DNA of 64,000 bases from UBA1422 sp041752735 (GTDB taxonomy: Bacteria > Bacillota > Clostridia > Peptostreptococcales > Anaerovoracaceae), in NCBI GenBank assembly GCA_041752735.1, contig JBGSVW010000035.1, positions 1 to 64,000 of the forward strand, read 5' to 3'. Position 1 is the stretch's first letter. Each line of letters starts with the position of its first letter. Under the pieces are notes generated by a model that worked only from the letters and a program-made list of their open reading frames with translations, did no database searches and had not been told where the DNA came from. Of the stretch, positions 32,354-41,713 are shown one piece after another. A program made the position numbers and the translations under genes.

Positions 32354-32678
32354 TGATGGGCAGGTAGATATCTATACAATTACCAATACTGCTTCGGCAG
32401 GAGATTTACCAAAGGAGGGGCTCGTATATGGCTCCTCTTATTGGTATGAAGAAAGAACGGTTGGCATCACAAGATTTTATGCGGCTCTCAAAACCGATGT
32501 GAAACTTGAGATGCTGATTCGAATCTGGAGAGACAAGAGCATCGACACTTCTATGATCTGCAAAATTGACGATGACCAGTACCGGATCGTTCAGGTGCAA
32601 CATCTATTAAACGAGGATGGGCTTGAGGTGACGGATATTTCCCTTGAGAGGCTAGGTGAAACGTATGACATTACTTGA
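32346..32678 (+). CDS. Head closure / head-tail joining protein
   Basis: 110-aa beta-rich protein in the place of SPP1 gp16 / HK97 head-closure proteins. The strands CKIDDDQYRIVQVQHLLNED and EVTDISLERLG match the joining-protein family. It seals the connector after DNA packaging. It overlaps its neighbours on both sides, the usual head-tail gene packing. Confidence 0.82.
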   Translation: MFDDGQVDIYTITNTASAGDLPKEGLVYGSSYWYEERTVGITRFYAALKTDVKLEMLIRIWRDKSIDTSMICKIDDDQYRIVQVQHLLNEDGLEVTDISLERLGETYDIT

Positions 32679-32982
32679 TCTAAAATCGGCTCTTCTTACC
32701 GTTACGGAAAAGGTGTATCACCTAGATGCCACAGGAGCTACCGGAAGCTACATCGTATGGGGAGAAGACGGACAAGGGGAGACGATCTGGGCGGACGATC
32801 AGATGAAAGAGCAAGCCATCACAGGCACCATCGACTACTTCACAAAGACCGAATATGACCCCGCTTTTACCGCCATACAGGAGGCTTTAGATACTCTTGG
32901 CATAAGTTACCGGCTTGGCTCTGTTCAATACGAAGTGGATACGAAGTACCTGCATTATGAATGGATTTGGGAGATGAACTAA
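32665..32982 (+). CDS. Putative tail-connector / head-tail protein
   Basis: 105-aa protein with GGTGAAACGT before the ATG at 32665. No firm family, but order (closure protein, this gene, gp10-like) and the YHLDATGATGSYIVWGEDGQ segment fit a minor head-tail or tail-completion protein. Its stop overlaps the gp10-like start (TAATG). Confidence 0.65.
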   Translation: MTLLDLKSALLTVTEKVYHLDATGATGSYIVWGEDGQGETIWADDQMKEQAITGTIDYFTKTEYDPAFTAIQEALDTLGISYRLGSVQYEVDTKYLHYEWIWEMN

Positions 32983-33416
32983 TGGCAAGAATGTCAATAA
33001 ACGCTGGGGACGACTTTGCGATCAAGTTATCACAGCTGTCTGCCGGCTCTGAAGAAGTGGCAAAGAAAGCAATCTATGCCGGAGCGGAAATTGTGGCGGA
33101 TAAGATCAAGTCCAATTTACAAGGAGTTCAGTCACCAGAGGCAACGGGAGACATGATGAAATCCCTTGGTATCACCCCAATTGAAAAGGACAAAAACGGG
33201 AACTGGAACGCCCACGTGGGGTTCGACGGCTATAGCGGAAAGGCTACTCCGAGCTACCCCAAAGGAACGCCCAACCAGTTAAAGGCGAGAGTGCTTGAAA
33301 GCGGATCATCAAAACAGAAAAAGCGGCCCTTTGTAAGGCCGGCAATAAACTCCACCAAGTCCGCAGTCATAAAGAAGATGGACCAAATCATAGAAAACGA
33401 ACTCAAGAACCTATAG
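32982..33416 (+). CDS. HK97 gp10-like morphogenesis protein
   Basis: 144-aa protein. The AGAEIVADKIKSNLQGVQSPEATGDM block and the C-terminal KKRPFVRPAINSTKSAVI match the HK97 gp10 family, a head-tail/neck protein needed for tail attachment. The ATG at 32982 overlaps the previous stop; the upstream open frame lacks a ribosome site. It is followed by the tail tube gene. Confidence 0.88.
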   Translation: MARMSINAGDDFAIKLSQLSAGSEEVAKKAIYAGAEIVADKIKSNLQGVQSPEATGDMMKSLGITPIEKDKNGNWNAHVGFDGYSGKATPSYPKGTPNQLKARVLESGSSKQKKRPFVRPAINSTKSAVIKKMDQIIENELKNL

Positions 33417-33427
33417 GAGGATAAAAC

Positions 33428-34303
33428 ATGACATATGTAAATAGTGCCATCACAGGCATTAAAAAACTGGTGTATGCCATCATGACAGATGAAGTAACTG
33501 AGTCTTATGGATCTGTCAAAGCGGCCCCGCCCATGATATCAATGAAAATTGACGCAAAGTCAGAAATGGCAAAGCTCTATGCAGACAACATTGTAGTGGA
33601 ATCAGCATCGAGTCTTGGGGACATTGGGGTCGAAGTGGAAACCCATGACATACCCCTTGAAATTCAGGCCGACTGGCTTGGGCATACGTTGGATTCAGCA
33701 ACCGGGGTTATGAACTACAACGCAAGCGATAAAGCGCCTTATGTTGCCCTGGGCTACCAAAGAGTCAAAGCCAATGGAAAGAACAGGTACGTGTGGCTTT
33801 ACAAGGTCAAGTTCTCGGAAATCACAGAAGAGGGCAAAACCCAGGAAGATAAGGTTGCCTTTCAGACTCCAAAGATTTCAGGCACCGGCGTTGCCAATAA
33901 AAACGGCGACTGGAAGAAGGTGGCCGATGACGACACCAAGGGATCTGCTGTTACAGGATTTTTAGACTCTGTACCGGCGTCGCTTCCCTTTGATGGAGTT
34001 GCACCAACCGTGGCGACTGTTCCACTTGATGCAGCTACCGGCGTAGCAGTAGGAGCGAGCATTGTCTTTACCTTTAGTAAGGCGATCAATCCTGCTGATG
34101 TGACCGATGGGAACTTCTTTCTGCTTAAGGCAAATGCCCCTGTTGCTTGCAGCCTGACTCTTGGAACAAACAACACTGTAGTCACCATGAAGCCTTCGGT
34201 AAATATGAGCTCAGGCGTTCACGTGGCCTATTGCACTAAGGATGTAAGAAGCGCAGCGGGAGTGCCTCTTGCTACTATCAAAGTGACAAGCTTTACCGTA
34301 TAA
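33428..34303 (+). CDS. Major tail tube protein with Ig-like C-terminal domain
   Basis: 291-aa tail tube protein. Residues 1-190 match the phi13-type major tail protein family (start VNSAITGIKKLVYAIM, and VALGYQRVKANGKNRYVWLYK). Residues 200-291 are an SbsA/Big_5 type Ig-like domain (PLDAATGVAVGASIVFTFSKAI, abbreviated to key blocks TFSKAI and SSGVHVAY). Such domains are surface ornaments that may bind host polysaccharide. RBS AGGAGG. A terminator follows. Confidence 0.92.
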   Translation: MTYVNSAITGIKKLVYAIMTDEVTESYGSVKAAPPMISMKIDAKSEMAKLYADNIVVESASSLGDIGVEVETHDIPLEIQADWLGHTLDSATGVMNYNASDKAPYVALGYQRVKANGKNRYVWLYKVKFSEITEEGKTQEDKVAFQTPKISGTGVANKNGDWKKVADDDTKGSAVTGFLDSVPASLPFDGVAPTVATVPLDAATGVAVGASIVFTFSKAINPADVTDGNFFLLKANAPVACSLTLGTNNTVVTMKPSVNMSSGVHVAYCTKDVRSAAGVPLATIKVTSFTV

Positions 34304-34314
34304 GAACACGAAGT

Positions 34315-34340
34315 AGGGGTGATGCTTTTCGCCCCTTTTT
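34315..34340 (+). terminator. Terminator between tail tube and chaperone genes
   Basis: A 7-bp stem with one G-T pair, aggggtg (34315-34321) with cgcccct (34330-34336), and five T residues. It explains higher expression of capsid and tail tube than of the genes downstream. Confidence 0.75.
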
Positions 34341-34356
34341 CATTTAGGAGGAAAAC

Positions 34357-34638
34357 ATGATTGTCGTTATAAATGATAAAGCCTACGAGTCAAAACCAGT
34401 CAAAGCCAGGATGTTTCGTAAGGCCATTGAGCTTACCGAACTGTTTGACCTTGAGAACCTGAAATCCAAGGACCTAGATGCCATGATAGATTTTTTCGTG
34501 GAGTCCTATGACTTTCAGTTTACAAGAGATGAAGTGTATGACGGGCTGGAGTCCACAAAGCTCATGCCTGCTCTTACCGAGCGGATCACAGAAATCGTAG
34601 GCAGTGTAAAGAATAAACTAGAATCAAAAAACGTGTAA
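34357..34638 (+). CDS. Tail assembly chaperone (gpG-like)
   Basis: 93-aa protein in the place of lambda gpG, between the tail tube and tape measure genes, with AGGAGG before the ATG. It is small, acidic and helical (SKDLDAMIDFFVESYDFQFTRDE). It ends on the slippery sequence at 34626-34632. A fraction of ribosomes should slip to -1 and make the gpGT-like product described separately. The two forms guide tail tube polymerisation around the tape measure. Confidence 0.85.
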   Translation: MIVVINDKAYESKPVKARMFRKAIELTELFDLENLKSKDLDAMIDFFVESYDFQFTRDEVYDGLESTKLMPALTERITEIVGSVKNKLESKNV

Positions 34639-34823
34639 GCGGTGGCGAGACGCTGCCGCAATCAGAATGGATCAGAGAGTTTTATCTGGACCTTTTAAAG
34701 GAAGGCTGGAAACTCGAAGAGATAGAAGAAATGGATATGGCCTGGTATTGCGATCTTGCCAATTACCATGCCGAAAAAGAAGATAGATTAAAGGCTATGG
34801 CGCTAGATAACGCCGGGCTGTAA
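34357..34823 (+). CDS. Tail chaperone gpGT-like frameshift product
   Basis: The gpG frame shifts by -1 at A AAA AAC (34626-34632) and continues from 34632 to the TAA at 34821-34823, adding 63 codons for a total of about 155 aa. The added part (SEWIREFYLDLLKEGWKLEE, YCDLANYHAEKEDRLKAMAL) is well-formed coding sequence with no start of its own. It matches the T-domain role in lambda. The frameshift is inferred from slippery site, stem and open frame; the yield is unknown. Confidence 0.82.
34626..34659 (+). promoter_or_regulatory. Programmed -1 frameshift signal
   Basis: Slippery heptamer A AAA AAC in the gpG frame (34626-34632), a 6-base spacer containing the stop, and a 9-bp stem gcggtggcg (34639-34647) with cgctgccgc (34651-34659) with two wobble pairs and loop aga. 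Spacing and structure match known -1 signals. Confidence 0.85.
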
Positions 34824-34834
34824 GGAGGGGTTTT

Positions 34835-37009
34835 ATGGGCTACGACATTGGCACATCCATTGGCATAACAGGCGAAGCTGAATTTAAAAGCGCAATGAAG
34901 GGTATCACGGAGCAATTTAAGCTACTGGGCTCTGAGATGAAATTAGCGGTCAGTCAGTTTGATAAAAACGACAAATCCACTGAAGCCCTTACAGCCAAAA
35001 ACAAAGTGCTGGGGCAGGAGATCGACGCGCAAAAGGGACGGATCTCGCTTCTGACAGACCAGTATAGCAAGCAGAACACCAAGCTTTCTGAGCTTAAAAA
35101 CAAGCTTGATGAAAACAAGCGTGCCTTTGGGGAAGATTCAGACGAGGTGAAAAAGGCCCAAAAGGAATATGACACCCAGGCAACCTCTGTGCAAAAGCTA
35201 AAGATTGAGCTAAACAACGCCAATGCAACCCTGAATAAATATGACCGGGAGCTTTCGGACAATATCCAAAGCATCAAAAACTCCAAGAGTAATTTCGATG
35301 ACCTGAGCAACACCATAGACAGCAAGGTGAATAATGCCTTTAAGGGGCTTGCAATCAAGCTGGCTGCTGTGACGGCTGGGCTAGGGGCAATGCTAACATC
35401 CGCCATAGACAATGCTGATACCATTATGCAGCTTGCCGATGTAACGGGGCTTAGTGCTGAAAGGCTTCAGGAGCTTCAGTACGTTGGTGCAAAAACCGAT
35501 GTGGAACTGACCACCATGACAGACTCCCAAAGAAAACTCATAAAGGCCATGTCAGCTGCCCAGGCAGGAACCAAAGCTCAGGCGACAGCTTTTGATACCC
35601 TTGGGATTTCGGTTACGGACAGCAATGGAAATCTACGGGACAGCAATACGGTTTTTATGGAGGCCATCGACGCCCTAGGAAAGATGAGTAATCCAACCGA
35701 GCGTAACGCACTTGCCATGAAGATATTTGGAAAGTCTGCAATGGAACTAAACCCGCTAATCAAAGCAGGCTCGGGAGAACTTTCAAAACTAACTGAAGAG
35801 GCTCGTAAAAGCGGCGCTGTAATTGGAAACGAAGCCATGTCCTCCATCGACCAATTTGGAGATAGTACGGCTGCCATGAAGCTGCAGCTGACTGGTGTAA
35901 TCTCCCAAGCCTTTGTACCACTTATGCCTCAACTTCAAAAGATGGCAGATAGTCTAGCAAACATTGACACCAAACCGTTAACCGATGGTCTTAAATGGGT
36001 GATGGATCACGGGAAGACTATATTTGGAGTCCTTATGGGACTTGTCACTGCCATGCTTCTTTGGAAGGCTGCAGTCTTAGGAGCCACAATCGCCCAGGAA
36101 GTCCATAACGTAGTTGCAATCGCAAGCGCCTTGGCAAACGGAGGACTAGCAGGGGCAACTACTGCACTAACTGCTGCCACCGGCGGTAAAGTTGCAGCTA
36201 CCTTGCTTGCATCAGGAGCGCTCATTGCACACAACATCGCACTAGGGGCATCTGCTGTGGCCCATGGCGTAGCAACAGCTGCACAATGGCTTTTCAATGC
36301 AGCACTTACCGCAAATCCAATTGGAATAGTGATTGTTTTAATCGCAGCTCTCATTGCTGCAGTCATCCTGATCGCCACCCACTGGGAGGAAGTCACCAAG
36401 GTACTAACCGATACCTGGAAGAAGGTTGTAAAGTTTTTTGAGCCGGTTGCCAAGTGGTTTTCAGATATCTTTTCCGAAGCCTGGAAGGGAGTTAAAAAAG
36501 CCTTCTCGTCGGTTGGCACTTTCTTTGAGGGAATCTGGACAACGATAACCGGCATCTTTGGAAAAATTGGAACGGCCATAGGAAACGGCATTGGCGGTGC
36601 TTTTAAGGCCGTGGTAAATTCCATCATTTCCTTTGCGGAACGAACTATCAATGGATTCATCCGGGGAATCAATGGAGCCATAAGCCTGATCAACAAAATC
36701 CCTGGGGTTGAGATTCCAAAGCTGAAGGAACTGGATATCCCAAGGATGGATGTGGGCACCAGATACCTACCGGCTGACATGCTGATCTATGCCCATAAAG
36801 GCGAAATGATTGTACCAAGAAATGAGAACCCTTATGCCAATAGCGGAGGCGGGACGCTTCCCATGGGAGGCAGCAAAGAAATCATAACTCTGCTTCAGGC
36901 AATCCTGGAAAAGACCGGCACAGGGGCTGTGCTTTATAAGGACCAACTGGTCGGTGCGATTGCAGGCGATCTGGACGCAGAACTTGGCAGAATAAATAGG
37001 AGAAAGTAA
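34835..37009 (+). CDS. Tail tape measure protein
   Basis: 724-aa protein. Residues 1-175 are a charged coiled coil, residues 175-330 a globular TMP-core (ADTIMQLADVTGLSAERLQEL), residues 390-500 Ala-rich hydrophobic helices that may insert into the host membrane, and the C-terminus ends in the GLDAELGRINRRK region. RBS AAGGAGGGG. Its length sets tail length; at about 1.5 angstrom per residue the tail should be near 100 nm, a short-to-medium siphovirus tail. Confidence 0.93.
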   Translation: MGYDIGTSIGITGEAEFKSAMKGITEQFKLLGSEMKLAVSQFDKNDKSTEALTAKNKVLGQEIDAQKGRISLLTDQYSKQNTKLSELKNKLDENKRAFGEDSDEVKKAQKEYDTQATSVQKLKIELNNANATLNKYDRELSDNIQSIKNSKSNFDDLSNTIDSKVNNAFKGLAIKLAAVTAGLGAMLTSAIDNADTIMQLADVTGLSAERLQELQYVGAKTDVELTTMTDSQRKLIKAMSAAQAGTKAQATAFDTLGISVTDSNGNLRDSNTVFMEAIDALGKMSNPTERNALAMKIFGKSAMELNPLIKAGSGELSKLTEEARKSGAVIGNEAMSSIDQFGDSTAAMKLQLTGVISQAFVPLMPQLQKMADSLANIDTKPLTDGLKWVMDHGKTIFGVLMGLVTAMLLWKAAVLGATIAQEVHNVVAIASALANGGLAGATTALTAATGGKVAATLLASGALIAHNIALGASAVAHGVATAAQWLFNAALTANPIGIVIVLIAALIAAVILIATHWEEVTKVLTDTWKKVVKFFEPVAKWFSDIFSEAWKGVKKAFSSVGTFFEGIWTTITGIFGKIGTAIGNGIGGAFKAVVNSIISFAERTINGFIRGINGAISLINKIPGVEIPKLKELDIPRMDVGTRYLPADMLIYAHKGEMIVPRNENPYANSGGGTLPMGGSKEIITLLQAILEKTGTGAVLYKDQLVGAIAGDLDAELGRINRRK

Positions 37010-37642
37010 ATGGATGGAGTAAGTTTTAATGGTATAGCCGTATCTAATTGGGGGCTATATCTGTCCTCATGCAGCATAGAAAAACCAACCCCTAAAACTT
37101 CATATATAGACATTCCTTTTGGGGATGGATCTGCGGATCTATCAGAAGCAAGCGGGGAAGTGAAATTCGGGATGCGAAAAGTTAGCATGATTCTGCAGGG
37201 GGTGATGACCACTTCGGAGTTAGAGTCTTTGTCGAGCGTTATCGCGGGGTTACTTCATGGCCAAAAGGTGAAAATCAAATTCGATAAAGACCCAAGCTAT
37301 TACTACTACGGACGGGTAAGCGTTTCGTATCTGAAAGCTAAGGCCATCGGAGAAATAGTCATTGAAGCTGTGTGCGAGCCCTATAAATACAAAAACCTTC
37401 TTACAGAGCAGGTAGAAGTCGTAACCACCTCAAAGGTTGTGATTCTGCATAATGATCGGAAAACCGCATACCCAAAGATTACAGCCACTGCGTCTTTCTC
37501 CATTGCAAAGGACGGAATCACGTACTCTTACGGTGTGGTATCTGATCTACAAACAACGATTCCACTCTTTGAAGGGAGCAATGAGCTTACCATTACAGGC
37601 ACTGGAACCATTACTTTTGGCTGGCAGGAAGGGGCACTTTGA
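37010..37642 (+). CDS. Distal tail protein (Dit)
   Basis: 210-aa Dit-like protein directly after the tape measure gene. The N-terminal SFNGIAVSNWGLYLSSCSIE with the following DIPFGDGSADLSEASGEV and a beta-rich C-terminal galectin-like part (LFEGSNELTITGTGTITFGWQ) fit the siphovirus tail-component family. Six copies form the hub joining tube and baseplate. AGGAGAAAG before the ATG; its stop overlaps the next start (TGATG). Confidence 0.9.
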   Translation: MDGVSFNGIAVSNWGLYLSSCSIEKPTPKTSYIDIPFGDGSADLSEASGEVKFGMRKVSMILQGVMTTSELESLSSVIAGLLHGQKVKIKFDKDPSYYYYGRVSVSYLKAKAIGEIVIEAVCEPYKYKNLLTEQVEVVTTSKVVILHNDRKTAYPKITATASFSIAKDGITYSYGVVSDLQTTIPLFEGSNELTITGTGTITFGWQEGAL

Positions 37643-39072
37643 TGTATCAGATATTTTGCGATGGCTATTTGATCCACAGTGAGATTGATAAGTACCGGCT
37701 AATAAATGTGCTTCTGACCATGGAGGTCAACACAGCAGGGAGCCTATCCTTTACCATCCTACCGGATCATCCAAATTTGTCGGCCCTTGGAAAACTAAAG
37801 CCGGTAATCTCGGTTCTAAAAAATGGAGAGGTGTACTGGAAGGGAAGAATCATAGAGGACACTTTAGCCATTGATAACTCCCATAAGGTCTACTGCGAGG
37901 GAAAGCTAAAGACCCTGGAGGACACGATAATAAGGCCGGCGGTATTTGACGGAACAGCTGAAGAGGTGCTTGCTGCATATATAAACGCCCACAATTCTCA
38001 GGTGTCGGATATGCAAAAAATACAGGTAGGCACAATAAGCGTAACCGGAGACATTTACAGGGAACTAAAAAACTATGAATCCACCTATCTGAGAGTGCAA
38101 GACCTACTTAACTCACTTGGTGGATATTTATTTCTCCGGTATGAGCAGGACGGAGACTATCTGGACTGGGTTACTGACTTTACATTAAATGCAGCTCAAC
38201 AGATCACCCTGGGAGAAAACATCTTAGACCTTAGTGAGGACGTGTCGGCTAAAGAAACCTTCACGGCGTGCATCCCCCTGGGAGCTTACCTTATAGATGA
38301 AGAGGGAAACAAAACAGACCAAAGGCTAACCGTGGCCTCCGTCCAGGGCGTTGATTATGTATTTGATCAGGCAAAGGTAAATGAATATGGCTGGAGATAT
38401 GCACCGGCTTCTGAAGTGACCTGGGACGATGTTAATACCGCTTCAGGGCTCCTTTCAAAGGCCCGGGACTACCTATCCGGTAAAGGGATCAAACTTGCAC
38501 TTACCTTGGAACTGAAAGCTTTGGATTTGGCATTTACCAATCCGGATATCAACTCGTTTAACTTTTGCGAATATGTCACGGTGAATTCAGAGGTCCACGA
38601 AATTTCTGAAACCTACCTACTATCCAAAGTAGAAGTGGATATATCCAACCCAGCCAACACAAAAATCACCCTGGGAGAATCGGTGCTGACCTTAACGGAT
38701 AAAACAAAGCGGGATAAGGAAAAGACCACCTTCACCGTAAACGAACTGATTTCGGCCTTGACATGGACTGCAGCAGATGTTGGAAACGAGATTACTCAAA
38801 GAGAGCGGTATATCCGGTACGTGGACGGAATTATCGAACTAGGTGAAACTGGTTCAGATCTTAAAATGAGGCTTTCAAACACGGAGTTGTCCTTTTGGGA
38901 ATCCTTATACGGCATTGAAACGAAAGTCGCTTATATCTCAAATCCAACGGGCAATCCGGGTGATTCAAAACTGTATATTGAGAATGCAGCGATATTACAA
39001 GGAATCGCATTCGGTGCTTATGCATGGGAACCAGAAGACAACGGAAGCGTCTCTTTAGTATTTAAGGGGTAA
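37642..39072 (+). CDS. Tail-associated protein (Tal / prophage endopeptidase tail)
   Basis: 476-aa protein following Dit. The N-terminal 340 aa have the gp27-like hub pattern (SLSFTILPDHPNLSALGKLKP, the VYCEGKLKTLEDTIIRP and YLFLRYEQDGDYLDW blocks). The last 120 aa form a linker with short repeats. It forms the tail tip that opens the tube and contacts the cell. No clear peptidase active site was seen, so lytic activity is uncertain. The ATG at 37642 overlaps the Dit stop. Confidence 0.88.
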   Translation: MYQIFCDGYLIHSEIDKYRLINVLLTMEVNTAGSLSFTILPDHPNLSALGKLKPVISVLKNGEVYWKGRIIEDTLAIDNSHKVYCEGKLKTLEDTIIRPAVFDGTAEEVLAAYINAHNSQVSDMQKIQVGTISVTGDIYRELKNYESTYLRVQDLLNSLGGYLFLRYEQDGDYLDWVTDFTLNAAQQITLGENILDLSEDVSAKETFTACIPLGAYLIDEEGNKTDQRLTVASVQGVDYVFDQAKVNEYGWRYAPASEVTWDDVNTASGLLSKARDYLSGKGIKLALTLELKALDLAFTNPDINSFNFCEYVTVNSEVHEISETYLLSKVEVDISNPANTKITLGESVLTLTDKTKRDKEKTTFTVNELISALTWTAADVGNEITQRERYIRYVDGIIELGETGSDLKMRLSNTELSFWESLYGIETKVAYISNPTGNPGDSKLYIENAAILQGIAFGAYAWEPEDNGSVSLVFKG

Positions 39073-39075
39073 AAC

Positions 39076-41037
39076 ATGGCATATGAATGGTATAAAATAG
39101 CAGGCTTTTCAGGAGGCTGGCATAGTGGCGAAATTGGAATCAATGTCGTTTCTCAAGATGTAGCCGGAAATTATTCTGTAGTTGACATAGCGTTCAGGGT
39201 ACGGAAAGATGTTACCTCGTCGTCTTACAATCTTGGCGGGGCAAATATGTTTATTGCGCTAGATGGAGTCACTAAGCTTTCGTCTAATTCGATAGATTTT
39301 AGAACATACGTAATCGGCACTTGGTATTACCAGCTACAAGCGTTAAATCAGATAGTTTATCACAACCCAGATGGTACGCGGAACATTTCAGTTCGAGGTT
39401 ACTGCGCAACAGGAGTTGGGGCGGGCACATACGATCAAACGCAAGCACTCGCGCTTCCAACCATCCCCAGAAAATCAAGCATCAGCTCACTAACGCCGAC
39501 CGTTGATGCCAATGGCTCAAATGTGGTGGCAGTAGGGATATCAAGAGCAAGTGCATCTTTTACCCATACGGTCACTTTTTACTTTGGAGCATACAGTCAA
39601 GCGTTCACAGGGGTAGCGACTTCACAGAGTTTTGCCATACCAATATCATGGCTCAATGCAATTCCCAATTCAGTATCAGGAGTAGCTCTGTGTAGAGTGG
39701 AAACATTCAGCGGTGCAACTTCGCTAGGATATGTTGATGGTGCTTTCACCATAACGACACCCGCAACCATTATTCCGACTGTTACAGACATTGCATTCGC
39801 ACGCGATACAACCGGCACAGATCCATTTACGACTTACGCAAAAGGCATATCAAAAGTCAATTTGTCCGCCATTGCAGTAACCAATCAATATTCCGCAACC
39901 ACAGCAAGCTACAAGACATATTTGCATCTGGCATCTCAGCCGTATACCACAGGAACCTTGCATACTGGAGCTTCGTTTATTTCAAGTGTTTTAGCCAACG
40001 CTGGGACGCTTCGGCTTACAACCATAGTCACTGATTCGAGGGGCAGAGATTCCGTCGCTTATTACGAGGATTTCATCGTTTATGACTATACCTCACAAAC
40101 CCTGGTTTTATCTGCGTTTAGATGCAATGCCACTGGTATTGCTGATCCATCCGGAGAATACTTGTCAGCAACCATGGTGGTAAACGTTTCACCGGTTAAT
40201 AACAACAATACCAAGACGTATGTTCTGGAATATAAAAAGACCACTGATTCCACTTGGACGTCAATTAGCACAGCTGCCTTAAGCGGATATAGCGGAACAC
40301 TCAATGCGGTCAGAAGTGCCTCGCCTCTATATACCTGGGAGGTCAGAGCATCTGTTATAGACAAGGTAAACACCGTCACCAAATCGACCTCTGTAACCTC
40401 GAAACGAGTTGGCATAAATATTGGATCTTCGGGAACAGCAGTGGCAATTGGGAAAGTTGCGGAAACGCCTGATTTATTTGAGGTGGATTTAGCAACGAAA
40501 TTTAACAAGGGCATTTCTATAGGAGCCGTAACGCTAGACAATTATTTGCTGAACAGGTTTTATCCGGTAGGCACTATTTATATGGCTATAGCAAATACGA
40601 ACCCAGGCACGCTTATGGGAGGAACTTGGGTAGCGTGGGGCACAGGCAGAGTTCCTGTAGGTGTAGACACCGGACAAACTGAGTTTAATACAGTAGAAGA
40701 AACTGGCGGACACAAATCCCTTCAACAACATTTACATTCCGTTGCTGCGGTATCTGCTAGCGTTGGGAATGACAACACAGACCACTCACATGCACATTCA
40801 GGCAAAGCAACTTGGGCAGGGAGCAACACGCCGATGAACTGGACAACGAGTAGTGGTGCTGCAGCGGATGCACCAACACAATATGGATCAGCGGTGAATC
40901 GAAATTCTGGAGGTAGAAGTGCTTACCACCAGCATGCTGTAACCGTACCTACCCACTCAACGGATAATGCCGGCAGCGGCAACAGTCAAAACCTACAACC
41001 GTATATCACTTGCTATATGTGGAAACGCACAGCATAA
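39076..41037 (+). CDS. DUF859-type baseplate/receptor-binding protein
   Basis: 653-aa minor structural protein. The N-terminus (AGFSGGWHSGEIGINVVSQ) through about aa 440 is the beta-rich DUF859 pattern of Firmicute phages. Residues about 480-653 form a tail-collar-like tip (RFYPVGTIYMAIANTNPG, WGTGRVPVGVD) with many His residues (HLHS, DHSHAHS, YHQHAV), a pattern seen in metal-stabilised phage fibre tips. It is the likely host-recognition protein. It follows Tal by 3 bases and precedes lysis genes. Confidence 0.85.
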   Translation: MAYEWYKIAGFSGGWHSGEIGINVVSQDVAGNYSVVDIAFRVRKDVTSSSYNLGGANMFIALDGVTKLSSNSIDFRTYVIGTWYYQLQALNQIVYHNPDGTRNISVRGYCATGVGAGTYDQTQALALPTIPRKSSISSLTPTVDANGSNVVAVGISRASASFTHTVTFYFGAYSQAFTGVATSQSFAIPISWLNAIPNSVSGVALCRVETFSGATSLGYVDGAFTITTPATIIPTVTDIAFARDTTGTDPFTTYAKGISKVNLSAIAVTNQYSATTASYKTYLHLASQPYTTGTLHTGASFISSVLANAGTLRLTTIVTDSRGRDSVAYYEDFIVYDYTSQTLVLSAFRCNATGIADPSGEYLSATMVVNVSPVNNNNTKTYVLEYKKTTDSTWTSISTAALSGYSGTLNAVRSASPLYTWEVRASVIDKVNTVTKSTSVTSKRVGINIGSSGTAVAIGKVAETPDLFEVDLATKFNKGISIGAVTLDNYLLNRFYPVGTIYMAIANTNPGTLMGGTWVAWGTGRVPVGVDTGQTEFNTVEETGGHKSLQQHLHSVAAVSASVGNDNTDHSHAHSGKATWAGSNTPMNWTTSSGAAADAPTQYGSAVNRNSGGRSAYHQHAVTVPTHSTDNAGSGNSQNLQPYITCYMWKRTA

Positions 41038-41050
41038 GAAAGGAGAAATC

Positions 41051-41701
41051 ATGATTATTACAAAATACTTAAGCCAGGCAGGTGCCGGAAACAGAATAGC
41101 CGAGCACTTTACTCTGGGCGAGTTCGCTTGCAGGGGGTCAGATAAGGTCATTTATGACACCGAGATTCTGGTCATACTTGAAACTTTGAGAGCTTATTAC
41201 GGAGGTCCAATCAAAATCAATTCGGGGTATCGTACCCCAGCGGTCAACACGGCCCTTGGCAGCACCAGCGCATCCGCGCATCTATCGGGGCAGGCAGCTG
41301 ACTTTGTCGTTAAAAATTCTGTTGGATTAATTGTACCTTCCCGAACAATATGCCTGCATTTAGAAGCCATCGGCTGGAAGGGTTCAATCGGCAAGATGAA
41401 TACTGCTACGCATATTGATACCAAGTATGCGAATCGAATGGACGAAACTAAGAGCCCGTATTACTTCCTGAATAAGGCCGGCATCACGTTTGCACAGTAT
41501 TTCGGATTCAAGCAAATGACTGTTAAGGGATTGGTGCTCAACGTCAGAAGCAAACCATCTACAAGCGGTTCAATTATCGGGGTCAAAACCAAAGGACAAA
41601 AGGTTTTCATTTTTGAAACGGCCAAAGACGAGAAAGGTCGTGAATGGGCCAGAATTAATTTCATTAAATCACAATGGGTAGCCAAGTGGCTATTAGTGTA
41701 A
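41051..41701 (+). CDS. Endolysin: M15 peptidase with SH3 domain
   Basis: 216-aa lysin. Residues about 15-140 are a peptidase M15A domain with zinc ligands in SAHLSGQAADF and HIDTKY, cutting peptide cross-bridges. Residues about 155-216 are an SH3 domain (VLNVRSKPSTSG, ARINFIKSQWVAKWL) for wall binding. I chose the ATG at 41051 behind AAGGAG; the longer frame starts inside the fibre gene. It lies directly before two holin-type genes. Confidence 0.92.
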   Translation: MIITKYLSQAGAGNRIAEHFTLGEFACRGSDKVIYDTEILVILETLRAYYGGPIKINSGYRTPAVNTALGSTSASAHLSGQAADFVVKNSVGLIVPSRTICLHLEAIGWKGSIGKMNTATHIDTKYANRMDETKSPYYFLNKAGITFAQYFGFKQMTVKGLVLNVRSKPSTSGSIIGVKTKGQKVFIFETAKDEKGREWARINFIKSQWVAKWLLV

Positions 41702-41713
41702 AGGAGAAGAATT

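Noticed and set aside
34639..34659. Terminator after the chaperone gene
   Set aside because: The stem is strong but no T run follows, and it sits at frameshift-stimulating distance from A AAA AAC.
36007..36780. Minus-strand frame of 257 codons opposite the tape measure gene
   Set aside because: Caused by the codon bias of the Ala-rich tape measure; no ribosome site and no recognisable domain.
40967..41050. Longer start for the endolysin
   Set aside because: The extension overlaps the fibre gene out of frame and has no ribosome site; AAGGAG lies before the ATG at 41051.
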